64,000 nucleotides of DNA, taken from the NCBI RefSeq assembly GCF_900104175.1, contig NZ_FNIX01000007.1, forward strand, positions 124,001 through 188,000. The letters run 5' to 3'. The position numbers and the translations under genes are program-made. Positions 15,590 to 25,780 of this stretch are shown piece after piece (position 1 is the first letter of the stretch; each line of letters opens with the position of its first letter). Source of the stretch: Lentzea jiangxiensis. GTDB lineage: Bacteria > Actinomycetota > Actinomycetes > Mycobacteriales > Pseudonocardiaceae. Below the pieces are notes generated by a model that had not been told where the DNA came from, did not search any database, and worked only from the letters and a program-made list of their open reading frames with translations.

Positions 15590-16018
15590 GTGAACGTGGA
15601 CCGGATCGAACGCGAGACCCTGATCGAAGCGCCGCTGGAGCGGGTCTGGCGGCTGGTGACCGAACCGGGGTTCTGGGTGGCCTCCGAGCCGTCGGGCGCG
15701 GCGGTCGAGGGGGAGACGACGTTGTGCAGGAACGAGCGGTACGGCGACTACCCGGTGCGGGTGGAGACCGTCACGCCGCGGACCTACGTGTCCTACCGGT
15801 GGGCGAGCGCGTTCGAGGGGCAGGACCTGCGCGAGGACAACACGACGCTGGTCGAGTTCACCCTCACGCCCGAGGGCGCCACGACCCGGCTGAAGGTCGT
15901 CGAGAGCGGGTTCGCCTCGCTCGCGGGCCCGCCCGAGCTGCGCGCGAAGGCCCACCGGGACAACACGGGCGGCTGGGGTGAGGTGCTCGACGCGTTCGCG
16001 AAGCGGGCCGGAAGCTGA
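15590..16018 (+). CDS. SRPBCC / AHSA1-like protein
   Basis: A 142-residue START-like fold protein: IERETLIEAPLERVWRLVTEPGFWVAS, YPVRVETVTPRTYVSYRW, a strand ending TTLVEFTLTPEGATTRLKVVESGF, and the C-terminal helix GGWGEVLDAFAKRA. Members bind hydrophobic ligands or act as Hsp90-activator-like proteins, and are often controlled by small ArsR repressors. The GTG at 15590 is preferred because GGGAG lies 6 bases upstream and the domain starts within a few residues. Its promoter region holds the TTGCAC dyads. Confidence 0.85.
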   Translation: MNVDRIERETLIEAPLERVWRLVTEPGFWVASEPSGAAVEGETTLCRNERYGDYPVRVETVTPRTYVSYRWASAFEGQDLREDNTTLVEFTLTPEGATTRLKVVESGFASLAGPPELRAKAHRDNTGGWGEVLDAFAKRAGS

Positions 16019-16096
16019 TGGCGTGGACGTCGGCGCGTGGTCGCGCTCGGCAGGATCCGTCACCGATGTTCCGAGCCACGCCGTTAAGTTTGGCCT

Positions 16097-16654
16097 GTGC
16101 CGAACTCAGCCGACCGCGGTCGCCGCACCCGTGAACAACTGATCGACGCCTCCGCCCGGCTCGTGGGCGAGGTCGGCTGGGGCGCGGTGACCACACGGCT
16201 GGTCGCGGAACGGGCGGGCGTCAACCCCGCGCTCGTGCACTACCACTTCTCGTCGGTGCAGGAGCTGCTGTCGACGGCCGCGCTGCGGTTCGCCTCGAAG
16301 GTGCTGGAGGAGTCCGCGGACGCGCTGCGCGAGGTGCCGCCGGCCGAGGGCGTCGAGCGGATCTTCGAGGACCTGACCCGCTTCACCGGCACCGACCCGG
16401 AGTCGTTGCTGCTGGCCGAGGCGTTCCTGGCGGCGCACCGGCTGCCCGGGCTGCGGTCCGGCCTGTCGGCGCTGGTCGCGGACTTCCGGGAACGGGTCGC
16501 GGACTGGCTGCGGGCGACTGGTGTTCGTGACGCCGACGAGGTGGCCTTGTTGTTGGCCGCGGCCATCGACGGGTTGGTGCTGCACCGCGCGCTGGACTCC
16601 TCGGTCGACTTCCGCGCGGTCGCGCGCCCGTTCCGGCGTCTCGTCGAGAGCTGA
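16097..16654 (+). CDS. TetR/AcrR-family regulator
   Basis: A 185-residue one-component regulator. The HTH domain is TREQLIDASARLVGEVGWGAVTTRLVAERAGVNPALVHYHFSSVQELL (about 11-58), followed by a helical effector domain. The GTG at 16097 has no Shine-Dalgarno; a TAAGTT-like -10 sits about 7-12 bases before it, so the mRNA may be leaderless. The next gene downstream, an FAD monooxygenase, carries a palindrome over its start codon that could be this protein's operator, the usual TetR / flavin monooxygenase arrangement. Confidence 0.88.
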   Translation: MPNSADRGRRTREQLIDASARLVGEVGWGAVTTRLVAERAGVNPALVHYHFSSVQELLSTAALRFASKVLEESADALREVPPAEGVERIFEDLTRFTGTDPESLLLAEAFLAAHRLPGLRSGLSALVADFRERVADWLRATGVRDADEVALLLAAAIDGLVLHRALDSSVDFRAVARPFRRLVES

Positions 16655-16756
16655 CCAGCGCAGTTCGCTCCCGGCCTCGGCGAACTCGGCGAGTTCGCCG
16701 ACCAGCCCGTGCTCGCGACGCCGAGTTCACCTGCGGAAAGCACTCGTGCTGCTAAA

Positions 16757-16772
16757 TTGGGCATATGCCTAA
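16757..16772. promoter_or_regulatory. Palindrome over the FAD-monooxygenase start codon
   Basis: TTG-GGCATATGCC-TAA: a 10-bp perfect core (16760-16769) with nearly symmetric flanks. The ATG start (16765) lies inside the core and a TAAATT -10-like box is just upstream. A bound repressor would block a leaderless transcript directly. Confidence 0.5.
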
Positions 16773-17913
16773 GTCGAACGCCCAACGGGCGCTGGTGGTC
16801 GGAGCGGGAATCGCCGGGCTCACGTCCGCGTGGTGGCTGGAACGCGCGGGCTGGGACGTGCTGGTGGTCGAGCGGGCGCCGTCGTTCCGCGAGGGCGGCT
16901 ACATGATCGATTTCTTCGGTCCCGGTCACGAGGTGGCGCGGCGCATGGGTCTGCTGCCGGCGCTGGAGGAGCGGCGCGCGCCGATCTCGTCGGTGACGAG
17001 CGTCGACGCGTCCGGCCGGCGGCGCGGCGAGATCTCGGCGTCCGCCTACGAGGCGGTCGCGACCGGTGTGATCAGCCTGCTGCGCGGTGATCTCGCGTCG
17101 GTGGTCCGCGATGACCTGCGGTCGCCGATCCGTTACGGCACAACGGTTTCTTCCATCGACGACGGGTGGGTGACGTTCTCGGACGGGTCGTGTGCCTCGT
17201 TCGGCCTCGTCGTGGGCGCGGACGGCGTGCACTCGCGGGTCCGGGAGCTCGTCTTCGGGTCTTCGTCCGTGCGCTACCTGGGGCATCACACGGCGGCGTT
17301 CTCGTTCCGGGACCCCTTGCTGAGCGAGCGGATCGGCTACCGGTACCAGATGCTGACCGTCCCGCACCGCATGGTCGGCTGCTACGCCGTGCGGGACGGG
17401 TCGATGGCCGCCCTGATGCTGTTCCGGTCTCCGTCCGCCGCTCTGCCCGCCGACCCGGTGGCGACGTTGCGCTCGCGGTTCGGAGACCTGGGCTGGATCA
17501 CGCCGTCATTGCTCTCCGTTGTGCCGGAGGACGTCTACTACGACACGGTGTCCCAAGTGGACATGCCTGTCTGGCACCGCGGCAAGGTCGTCCTCGTCGG
17601 CGACGCCTGCGGGGCCGTCTCGTTGTTCGCGGGCCACGGCGCCTCGCTGGCGATGGCCGGCGCGTCCGTTCTGGCGGAGGAGCTCTCCTTCGGCTTCGAC
17701 GGCGCGTTCTCGCGCTACCAGGCCCGCATGAAGCCCGCCGTGGAGCACACGCAGGAGTTCGGAAGGCGCTTCATCGGCTGGATGGCGCCGTCATCGGAGT
17801 GGCGGATCTCGGTGCGCGACTGGGCTTTCCGCCTTTCCGGTCTCCCCGTGGTGCGCTCCCTCATCCGCGGTTCGGTCGTGCCGGACGTCGAGGTGCGTCA
17901 GCGCGCGTCGTAG
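16765..17913 (+). CDS. FAD-dependent monooxygenase (PHBH-type aromatic hydroxylase family)
   Basis: A 382-residue class A flavoprotein monooxygenase: N-terminal Rossmann GAGIAGLTSAWWLERAG (residues 12-28), DG motif GLVVGADGVHSRVRE, and the FAD-ribityl motif GKVVLVGDACGAVSLFAGHGASLAMAGA (GD motif). It would use NAD(P)H and O2 on an aromatic or polyketide-like substrate, or act in drug modification as in tetracycline-inactivating relatives; the substrate is not visible. It begins at ATG 16765 with no Shine-Dalgarno. Its 3' end overlaps a converging remnant on the other strand. Confidence 0.9.
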   Translation: MPKSNAQRALVVGAGIAGLTSAWWLERAGWDVLVVERAPSFREGGYMIDFFGPGHEVARRMGLLPALEERRAPISSVTSVDASGRRRGEISASAYEAVATGVISLLRGDLASVVRDDLRSPIRYGTTVSSIDDGWVTFSDGSCASFGLVVGADGVHSRVRELVFGSSSVRYLGHHTAAFSFRDPLLSERIGYRYQMLTVPHRMVGCYAVRDGSMAALMLFRSPSAALPADPVATLRSRFGDLGWITPSLLSVVPEDVYYDTVSQVDMPVWHRGKVVLVGDACGAVSLFAGHGASLAMAGASVLAEELSFGFDGAFSRYQARMKPAVEHTQEFGRRFIGWMAPSSEWRISVRDWAFRLSGLPVVRSLIRGSVVPDVEVRQRAS

Positions 17914-17971
17914 GCCTCGCGGTTCACCAGCACCTCGGCGAACACGTGCCGCGTGACCAGCCAGCCCGTTC
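17898..17971 (-). pseudogene. C-terminal fragment of an unknown gene
   Basis: On the - strand, GWLVTRHVFAEVLVNREAYD runs to a TGA at 17898-17900 with strongly coding third positions. There is no start and no preceding domain, since the sequence directly upstream belongs to a SnoaL-like fragment on the opposite strand. I do not recognise the family with certainty. Confidence 0.35.
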
Positions 17972-18115
17972 GCCGTTGCCACCACCTACTTCGACGCCCT
18001 GGAGTCCGGTGACCTCGCGACCGTCGCCGAGCAGTTCGCCGACGACCTCGTGTGGCACCAGCCGGGGGAGAACCAGTTCTCCGGCGTGCACTGCGGCAGT
18101 GCGGCTGGGACGACC
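17972..18115 (+). pseudogene. SnoaL-like (NTF2-fold) gene fragment
   Basis: The + strand frame at 17975 reads VATTYFDALESGDLATVAEQ then FADDLVWHQPGENQFSGVHCG. This is the characteristic N-terminal third of SnoaL-like/ketosteroid-isomerase-type proteins. There is no proper start and the remaining two thirds are missing; the frame runs into unrelated sequence after about 18110. A truncated relic. Confidence 0.6.
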
Positions 18116-18198
18116 GGTCCGCGGTCCGGCCCTCCGGGAGACGCCGAGCTAACAAAACGGCATGTCTGCGATCCCCCGCGCGCGGGTAACGAGAGACT

Positions 18199-19344
18199 GT
18201 GCGCGTGACAGGGGAACGCAGGTGGGTGGACAAGGGTGAGGCCATCGGGCACGGCGTGAGCTGGCTCGCGCGGTGGAGTCTGCGGACGGCGCTGGCCGTG
18301 CTCGGTCTCTGGATGGTGCTCTGGCTGGTCGGGAAGCTCTGGGTGGTCGTCATGCCCGTGCTGATCGCCCTGCTGATCACGACGGTGCTGTGGCCACCGG
18401 CCCGGTGGCTGATGTCCAAGGGGTTCAACTCGGCGCTGGCGGCGACGATCGTGCTGCTCCTCGGGCTCGGGGTGCTCGGCGGCGTCATCGCGGCCATCTC
18501 GTCGTCGATCGCGTCCGGGGTGCCGGAGATCGCCCAGAGCGCGCAGAAGGCCATCACGCAGCTGCAGGACTGGGTGGGCGGGCCGCCGTTCAACCTGCGG
18601 GGCAGTGATCTGGACCGGTTGATCGCCCAGGGCGTCGACCAGATCAAGTCGAGCATCGGGTCGATCGCGGGCGGGCTGCTGACCGGGGCGGGCGCGGTGA
18701 CGTCCGGGCTGGTCACCGGTGTGGTGGCGCTGCTGCTGGCGTTCTTCTTCGTCAAGGACGGCATGCGCTTCACGCCGTGGCTGCGCGGTGTCATCGGCGA
18801 ACGGGCCGGCGGTCACGTCACGACGGTGCTGGAGCGGATCTGGGTGACGCTCGGCAGCTTCATCCGCAGCCAGGCGGTCGTGTCGCTGATCGACGCCGTC
18901 CTCATCGGGCTCGGGCTGGTCATCCTGGGGGTGCCGCTCGCGATCCCGCTGGCGGCGCTGACGTTCCTCGGCGGGTTCGTGCCGATCGTGGGTGCGTTCA
19001 TCGCCGGAGCGCTGGCCGTGCTGGTGGCGCTCGTCAGCAACGGGCTGACCACGGCGCTCATCATGCTGGTGATCGTTATCGTGGTGCAGCAGGTCGAGGG
19101 CAACGTGCTGCAGCCCATCCTGCAGTCGCGCAGCCTGCGCCTGCACGCGGCGGTCGTGCTGCTCGTCGTCACGGCCGGCACCAGCCTCTACGGCATCGCG
19201 GGCGCGTTCTTCTCCGTGCCGGTCGCCGCGGCGGTGGCGGTCGTCATCCGCTACCTGGGCGAGGTCATCGAGTCGAGGTCCGTAATGGATACGTCACAAC
19301 TCGGCGGGGATGAACCAGCCGAGACCGAACGTTCTCCTGAGTGA
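18199..19344 (+). CDS. AI-2E family transporter (PerM/TqsA-like)
   Basis: A 381-residue polytopic protein with about seven to eight TM segments: an N-terminal pair ([36 protein letters not shown]), an amphipathic middle region with [32 protein letters not shown], and the C-terminal family signature [25 protein letters not shown] ... [20 protein letters not shown]. The family exports small molecules or ions; few members really move AI-2. GTG 18199 or 18205 are both possible starts. Its stop overlaps a potential GTG of msrA. Confidence 0.93.
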   Translation: MRVTGERRWVDKGEAIGHGVSWLARWSLRTALAVLGLWMVLWLVGKLWVVVMPVLIALLITTVLWPPARWLMSKGFNSALAATIVLLLGLGVLGGVIAAISSSIASGVPEIAQSAQKAITQLQDWVGGPPFNLRGSDLDRLIAQGVDQIKSSIGSIAGGLLTGAGAVTSGLVTGVVALLLAFFFVKDGMRFTPWLRGVIGERAGGHVTTVLERIWVTLGSFIRSQAVVSLIDAVLIGLGLVILGVPLAIPLAALTFLGGFVPIVGAFIAGALAVLVALVSNGLTTALIMLVIVIVVQQVEGNVLQPILQSRSLRLHAAVVLLVVTAGTSLYGIAGAFFSVPVAAAVAVVIRYLGEVIESRSVMDTSQLGGDEPAETERSPE

Positions 19345-19367
19345 ACACCGAGCAGAGGAGTATCACC

Positions 19368-19865
19368 GTGACGGAGAAGGCTGTTCTCGCGGGCGGCTGT
19401 TTCTGGGGCATGCAGGACCTGTTCCGCCGCCACCCCGGCGTCGTCTCCACCCGTGTCGGCTACACCGGGGACCCCAGCACGCCGAACGCCACGTACCGCC
19501 GCCACGGCAACCACGCCGAGGCCATCGAGGTCGTGTTCGACCCCGAGCAGCTGAGCTACCGGCAGGTCCTGGAGTTCTTCTTCCAGATCCACGACCCGTC
19601 GACCCGCAACCGCCAGGGCAACGACATCGGCGCCAGCTACCGCTCGGCGATCTTCTACACCGACGACGCCCAGAAGGAGGTCGCGGAGGAGGTCATCGCC
19701 GCGGTCGACGCCTCCGGCAAGTGGCCGGGCGAGGTCGTCACCGAGGTCACCCAGGAGTCGGACTTCTGGGAGGCCGAGCCCGAGCACCAAGACTACCTGG
19801 AGCGCTTCCCGAACGGCTACACGTGCCACTACGTGCGGCCGGAGTGGCAGCTCGGCGAGCGTTGA
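19368..19865 (+). CDS. msrA: Peptide-methionine (S)-S-oxide reductase
   Basis: A 165-residue MsrA that reduces the S-epimer of methionine sulfoxide in proteins. The catalytic Cys lies in [11 protein letters not shown] (residue 11), followed by [12 protein letters not shown], ..[11 protein letters not shown] and the conserved [15 protein letters not shown]. The resolving Cys may be in [12 protein letters not shown]. The GTG at 19368 is preferred because GAGGAG sits at 19355-19360; an alternative GTG at 19341 overlaps the AI-2E stop. Its stop TGA overlaps the TTG start of the MOSC gene by 4 bases, so the two were co-translated. Confidence 0.92.
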   Translation: MTEKAVLAGGCFWGMQDLFRRHPGVVSTRVGYTGDPSTPNATYRRHGNHAEAIEVVFDPEQLSYRQVLEFFFQIHDPSTRNRQGNDIGASYRSAIFYTDDAQKEVAEEVIAAVDASGKWPGEVVTEVTQESDFWEAEPEHQDYLERFPNGYTCHYVRPEWQLGER

Positions 19866-20345
19866 TCGAGATCGTCGCGCTGCACGTCTCACCCGTGCAC
19901 GCCTACGAGGGCCGTCCGTCGGACGGCCCTCGTAGGCGTGCACGGGCCGGTCTCGCGCGACGTCGTCGAGGTCCGCGCCCGGCTCGGCGTCGTGGGTGAC
20001 CGGTACTTCAACCACCCCGCGCACCGCAACGCCGCCGTCACCCTGATCGCGGCCGAGCCGCTCGCCGCGTGGCCCGTGGACCCGTTGGTGGCACGCCGGA
20101 ACGTCGTGGTGCGCGGGTTCGACGTGGATGCGCTGCCGCGCGGCACCGTGTTCAGCCTCGACAGCGGCGACGGGCCGGTGCGGTTCGAGGTGCACCGGCC
20201 CGCGAACCCCTGCGCCTGGATGGACCGGGTGATCGCGCCCGGTGCCTTCAAGGCGTTGTGCGGCAAGGGCGGGATCCGCACGGTGCCGCTGGACGACGGG
20301 GTGCTGCGCGTCGGAGGAGCGGAGTTGGCCATAGTGGGCGCATGA
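19862..20345 (+). pseudogene. MOSC-domain gene with a frameshift inside a perfect palindrome
   Basis: The short MOSC family starts with a pattern like VALHVSPVHAYEGRPSDGP, which is read here from TTG 19862 (overlapping the msrA stop). The rest of the domain (GPVSRDVVEVRARLGVVGDRYFNHPAHRNAAVT, then RRNVVVRGFDVDAL and ANPCAWMDRVIAPGAF with the conserved Cys) is in the +1 frame from about 19938. The join falls within 19892-19946, a perfect 55-bp palindrome. MOSC proteins bind sulfur or molybdenum-type ligands through that Cys. Either the gene is broken, or a shortened protein starts at GTG 19938, or there is a sequencing error. Confidence 0.7.
19892..19946. repeat. Perfect 55-bp palindrome
   Basis: Arms of 27 bp (19892-19918 and 19920-19946) are exact reverse complements around a single T at 19919. 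The left arm codes the MOSC N-terminus (VHAYEGRPS). The right arm is an inverted copy that carries the frame change. It is far longer than needed for a terminator and lacks a U tract. Confidence 0.9.
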
Positions 20346-21061
20346 CGTGGTCGCGCCGCAAGCCGGCGGTCATCACCGCCGTGAGCCTCGCCGTGGTGCT
20401 GGTCGCCGCGGGCTCCCTGTGGAACGTCAGCAGCGCCCGCACGTTCCAGTTCTTCGGTGACCTGGTCCACCGCGTCGAGACCGGCGAGAAGCTCGTCGCC
20501 CTCACCTTCGACGACGGCCCCGACCCGGCCGGCACCCAGCATGTCCTCGACGTCCTGGAGGCGGAGGACGTCCACGCCACCTTCTTCCTCGTCGGCCGCG
20601 ACCTCGAGGAGCACCCGGACCTGGGCAGGAAGATCGCGCAGGCGGGGCACGAGATCGGCAACCACACCTACCACCACCGGCGGATGGTCGGAGTCCTGCC
20701 CGGCACGGTGGCGCGGGAGGTCGAGGACACCGACGCCCGGATCCGCAGGACCGGCTACAGCGGTGACATCCACTTCCGGCCGCCCAACGGCAAGAAGCTG
20801 TTCGCGTTGCCGCACTACCTCCAGCGGCACGGCCGAACGACGGTCATGTGGGACGTCGAGCCGGACTCCGAGGGCGTGCACACCGCCGGGCAGATCGCGG
20901 AGCGGACCCTGCGGGAGACCCGACCGGGTTCGATCGTCCTGCTGCACCCCATGTACCCGGCGCGGGAGCAGACCCGGCAGGCGCTGAAGCCGATCATCGC
21001 GGGGCTGAAGGAGCGCGGCTATCGGTTCGTCACCGTGTCCGCGCTGCTGGACAGGCGTTAG
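20342..21061 (+). CDS. Secreted or membrane-anchored polysaccharide deacetylase (NodB domain)
   Basis: A 239-residue CE4-family enzyme. The N-terminal signal/anchor is AVITAVSLAVVLVAAGSLW (about 8-28). NodB motifs follow: TFDDGPDP (motif 1, catalytic Asp plus metal Asp), HEIGNHTYHH (motif 2, metal His residues), FRPPNGKK (motif 3), and a late LLHPM. It removes N- or O-acetyl groups from a sugar polymer in the envelope, probably peptidoglycan or an N-acetylglucosamine polymer. ATG 20342 overlaps the MOSC stop (ATGA), placing it at the end of the msrA-MOSC operon. Confidence 0.9.
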   Translation: MTWSRRKPAVITAVSLAVVLVAAGSLWNVSSARTFQFFGDLVHRVETGEKLVALTFDDGPDPAGTQHVLDVLEAEDVHATFFLVGRDLEEHPDLGRKIAQAGHEIGNHTYHHRRMVGVLPGTVAREVEDTDARIRRTGYSGDIHFRPPNGKKLFALPHYLQRHGRTTVMWDVEPDSEGVHTAGQIAERTLRETRPGSIVLLHPMYPAREQTRQALKPIIAGLKERGYRFVTVSALLDRR

Positions 21062-21505
21062 ACCAGGTCGGCCAGCTCCACGCGGCGCAGGAACTCGCCG
21101 CGCACCCGGTCCGCGACCGCGTTCACCACCTCGGCGCCGTCGGAGGAGGGGTCGACGTGCACGCGGAACGGCGGGGAAGCGCTGCCCACCACGGACACGA
21201 TCGCGTCCGCCACGGCCCCGGCGTCCGCCCACGGGGGCTCCAGTTCGGCGAGCCGTGCCCCGACCTGCTCCACCAGGCCGGGGTAGAGCTCCTCGTACTC
21301 CGCGGCGCGCGAGGTGTCGGCGGGGGTGCCGCTGTGCGCGAAGTGGTGGGTGCCGCGGGTGCAGGCGCCCGGCACGACGCCCGCAGGTGGGGCAGCGCGG
21401 CGCGGTTCACGCGTTGCGTGCCCAGGACGTTCACGTCGGACAGAGCCGCGTACTGCTCCGGTGTGAAGGCCTCGGCGGGACCGGTGAGCATGTGGCCCGC
21501 GAGAC
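21058..21505 (-). pseudogene. Short-chain dehydrogenase/reductase remnant
   Basis: Two blocks of one SDR are visible in different frames. Around 21410-21500 is AGHMLTGPAEAFTPEQYAAL then DVNVLGTQRVNRAALPHLR. From about 21390 down to the stop is VVPGACTRGTHHFAHSGTPA then ADAIVSVVGSASPPFRVHVD and DRVRGEFLRRVELADLV. The N-terminal TGxxxGIG nucleotide-binding half is missing. About 45 codons including the YxxxK active site are lost between the blocks, shifting the frame. The break in the N-terminal direction (about 21500) abuts a TetR remnant on the other strand. Confidence 0.75.
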
Positions 21506-21900
21506 CGAGCCTGCGGACCGCCAGGGCGCCGAAGCCGCGCAAGCGGGAGGCGCGGCTGACGGCGGACGCGATGCTCCGCGGGATCATCAGCCGCGTCGCG
21601 GCTGCGGGCCGGTTGACGGTGCCCGTCGAGCAGGCGGCGCAGTTCGTGCACGCCGCGGGCCCGGGTGTGGTGCCGGCGCTGATCGCGACGCCCGAGGAGG
21701 ACCGCGACCTGGGGCTGATCGGGTTCACGCGCGAGAACGTGATCAGGGCGATCACCTCGGACGCCTCACCGGACGAGCCGAAGGACATCCCGAGCCGGGC
21801 GATCGCGCTGAGGGTGGCGCTGGAGGAGGACCCGCCTCCGGTGCTGTCCCCGGCGGAACGGGCCCTCCTGGCCGAGTGGCTCGACCGCGTCGCGAGGTAG
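21506..21900 (+). pseudogene. TetR-family regulator remnant (ligand domain only)
   Basis: The frame ending at the TAG 21898-21900 gives ADAMLRGIISRVAAAGRLTV then QFVHAAGPGVVPALIATPEE, RDLGLIGFTRENVIRAITSD and LSPAERALLAEWLDRVAR, the typical C-terminal half of an actinobacterial TetR protein. The DNA-binding half is absent; similarity begins only near 21540, right after the truncated SDR. With the SDR on the opposite strand, this is what remains of a divergent TetR-SDR pair after loss of the middle. Confidence 0.65.
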
Positions 21901-21904
21901 CGCG

Positions 21905-22654
21905 TCAGGCGTTCGGGTCGAACGGGATCCCGGCGGGCTTCGCGATGCTCAGGTTGTGGTTGAACGCGCCGTCCTTGATCGCGAGGGACGCGCTGCCGAA
22001 GTTCGCGTTCACGAGCTTGTCGCGCACGCCGGCCGGGAAGCGGTCCCAGCTGACCAGGTCGGGGTACTGGTAGACGCCGTAGTGGTTCTCCGCCACCTCA
22101 CCCGCGCCCGCGAGGCGGAAGCAGTGCGTGCTGGCGCCGTCCTTGTGGTAGATGATCTTCGGGTGGGTGCCTTCCCACTGCACGTTCGCACGCGGGTGCA
22201 CCTTGTACTTGCCGTGCTCCGATGTCGAGACGTACTGGGCCACGTCGTTCTGCACCCAGACCACCACGTGCTCGATGTCGTGGCGGTGGCCGCAGCAGTC
22301 CCACACCGGCACGGCCTGGTCCTTCTCGAAGTACAGGTCGTACAGGTAGGCGCACCAGCCGTTGTTGCACTTGGAGCGGCTGTAGGAGTTGGTGTTGTCC
22401 AGGTCGGACTGGTCGTGGCAGTTGCCGTTCAGCGCGCCCGAGTTCTTCAGGCCGGGCGCGATGTCACCGGTCGGCGAGATCGCCGGGGTGGGGTAGCACC
22501 CGTCGCCGTCGTAGTCGAACGCCGGCTGCCACTTGCCGTCCGCCGCCTCGAAGTTCGCGGGGATGGCGCGGGGCGGGTCGGCCAGCGCGACGCCGGGGAA
22601 CAGGGCGGTGATCAGCAGGGCACCGGCGAGCGCGGGCAGGATCTTCTTCCTCAA
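21905..22654 (-). CDS. Secreted NPP1-type (necrosis-inducing) protein
   Basis: A 249-residue secreted protein. The signal peptide RKKILPALAGALLITALFPG ends at ALADPP. The mature part has the NLP/NPP1 core: FDYDGDGCYPTPAI, WCAYLYDLYFEKDQAVP, and GHRHDIEHVVVWV, where the family hallmark GHRHDWE has Ile for Trp. It also has two CC/C positions (VWDCCGHRHD). Oomycete, fungal and bacterial NLPs bind plant sphingolipids and lyse membranes; actinobacterial versions are poorly known. TTG 22654 is chosen because GGAGG lies 6 bases upstream and the signal peptide begins there; ATG 22711 would add 19 charged residues. Confidence 0.85.
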   Translation of the reverse strand: MRKKILPALAGALLITALFPGVALADPPRAIPANFEAADGKWQPAFDYDGDGCYPTPAISPTGDIAPGLKNSGALNGNCHDQSDLDNTNSYSRSKCNNGWCAYLYDLYFEKDQAVPVWDCCGHRHDIEHVVVWVQNDVAQYVSTSEHGKYKVHPRANVQWEGTHPKIIYHKDGASTHCFRLAGAGEVAENHYGVYQYPDLVSWDRFPAGVRDKLVNANFGSASLAIKDGAFNHNLSIAKPAGIPFDPNA

Positions 22655-22966
22655 CAGGAGCCTCCGGTGGGCAGGGGAGCGGAGAGGCTTGCGAGGCAGA
22701 AGGTGGTACATGAACAGCGTTCACGTCTAGGTGGTTCGCTGAATCTTTGCCGTCCGGGAAATTCACATCCCGGCGCGGAATCGGTCACGTGCGCTTTTCC
22801 GCGGCGGTGACGGGGTCAATCCCCCAACGTTCACCTGGCGCCGTTCGCGACCACCGTCGGGTCCACCACAGCGGCGTACGGGTTCCGCCGCGGCCACCGC
22901 GCCTCCGCGCGGCTTTCGAGGTTTTCTCCTGGTTCGGGCTGCTCGCGCGCCGCGCCGAACACCCGC

Positions 22967-23341
22967 CTAAGCGCCTCTGCCGGATGCGGTGTCGATCACG
23001 TCGTCGAGGACCTCGCGGGTGGTGCGCAGGTCCGCGATCATGCGGTCGATCCGCGCGCGCTCATCCTCGAGTTCCGCGACCAGCCGCGAGGTGGCGTTCT
23101 CGGACGGCCCGCCGTCGGCGTCGCGCAGGCAGGGCAGCAGCCGCACGACCTTCCTGCTGGACAGCCCGGCCGCGAACAGCTCCTGGATCCGGATGACCCG
23201 GTCGACCGCGGCCTCGGGGTACTCGCGCTGACCGCCGGGCGTCCTGGCCGGCACCAGCAGGCCCTGCTCCTCGTAGTAGCGCAACGACCGCTCGCTCACG
23301 CCCGTCCGTCGTGCCAGCTCACCGATCCGCACCGGCCGCAC
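22967..23341 (-). CDS. MerR-family regulator
   Basis: A 124-residue MerR protein: RIGELARRTGVSERSLRYYEEQGLLVPART then REYPEAAVDRVIRIQELFAAGLSSRKVVRLLPCL, and a C-terminal coiled coil with LVAELEDERARIDRMIADL. There is no metal-binding Cys pattern beyond one Cys, so an organic ligand is likelier than a metal. It starts at GTG 23341 and diverges from a deacetylase gene whose promoter has the elongated spacer typical of MerR targets. Confidence 0.92.
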   Translation of the reverse strand: MRPVRIGELARRTGVSERSLRYYEEQGLLVPARTPGGQREYPEAAVDRVIRIQELFAAGLSSRKVVRLLPCLRDADGGPSENATSRLVAELEDERARIDRMIADLRTTREVLDDVIDTASGRGA

Positions 23342-23354
23342 CCCCGTGAAACAG

Positions 23355-23387
23355 CTTGAACCTCACATCGATGTCAAGTCCTACCGT
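23355..23387 (+). promoter_or_regulatory. MerR-type promoter with long spacer and dyad
   Basis: -35 TTGAAC (23356-23361) and -10 CTACCG/TACCGT (23381-23387) are 19-20 bp apart. Between them lies the dyad CTTGA...TCAAG (23355-23359 / 23374-23378). MerR activators twist such over-long promoters. It reads toward the deacetylase at 23394. Confidence 0.65.
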
Positions 23388-23393
23388 CCGGGC

Positions 23394-25731
<2,338 letters not shown>

Positions 25732-25740
25732 TTTCCGCAA

Positions 25741-25779
25741 GGGAGCGGGGTGGGCGACGTGATCGCCCACCCCGTTCCC
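25741..25779. terminator. Bidirectional terminator between argG and the lipoprotein gene
   Basis: 17-bp stem (25741-25757 with 25763-25779, one G-U in RNA) and 5-nt loop, placed between two convergent stops (25731 and 25781). Confidence 0.85.
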
Positions 25780-25780
25780 G

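Noticed and set aside
19892-19946. Palindrome as an insertion-sequence end or attachment site
   Set aside because: No transposase, integrase, target duplication or tRNA nearby; its left arm is ordinary MOSC coding sequence.
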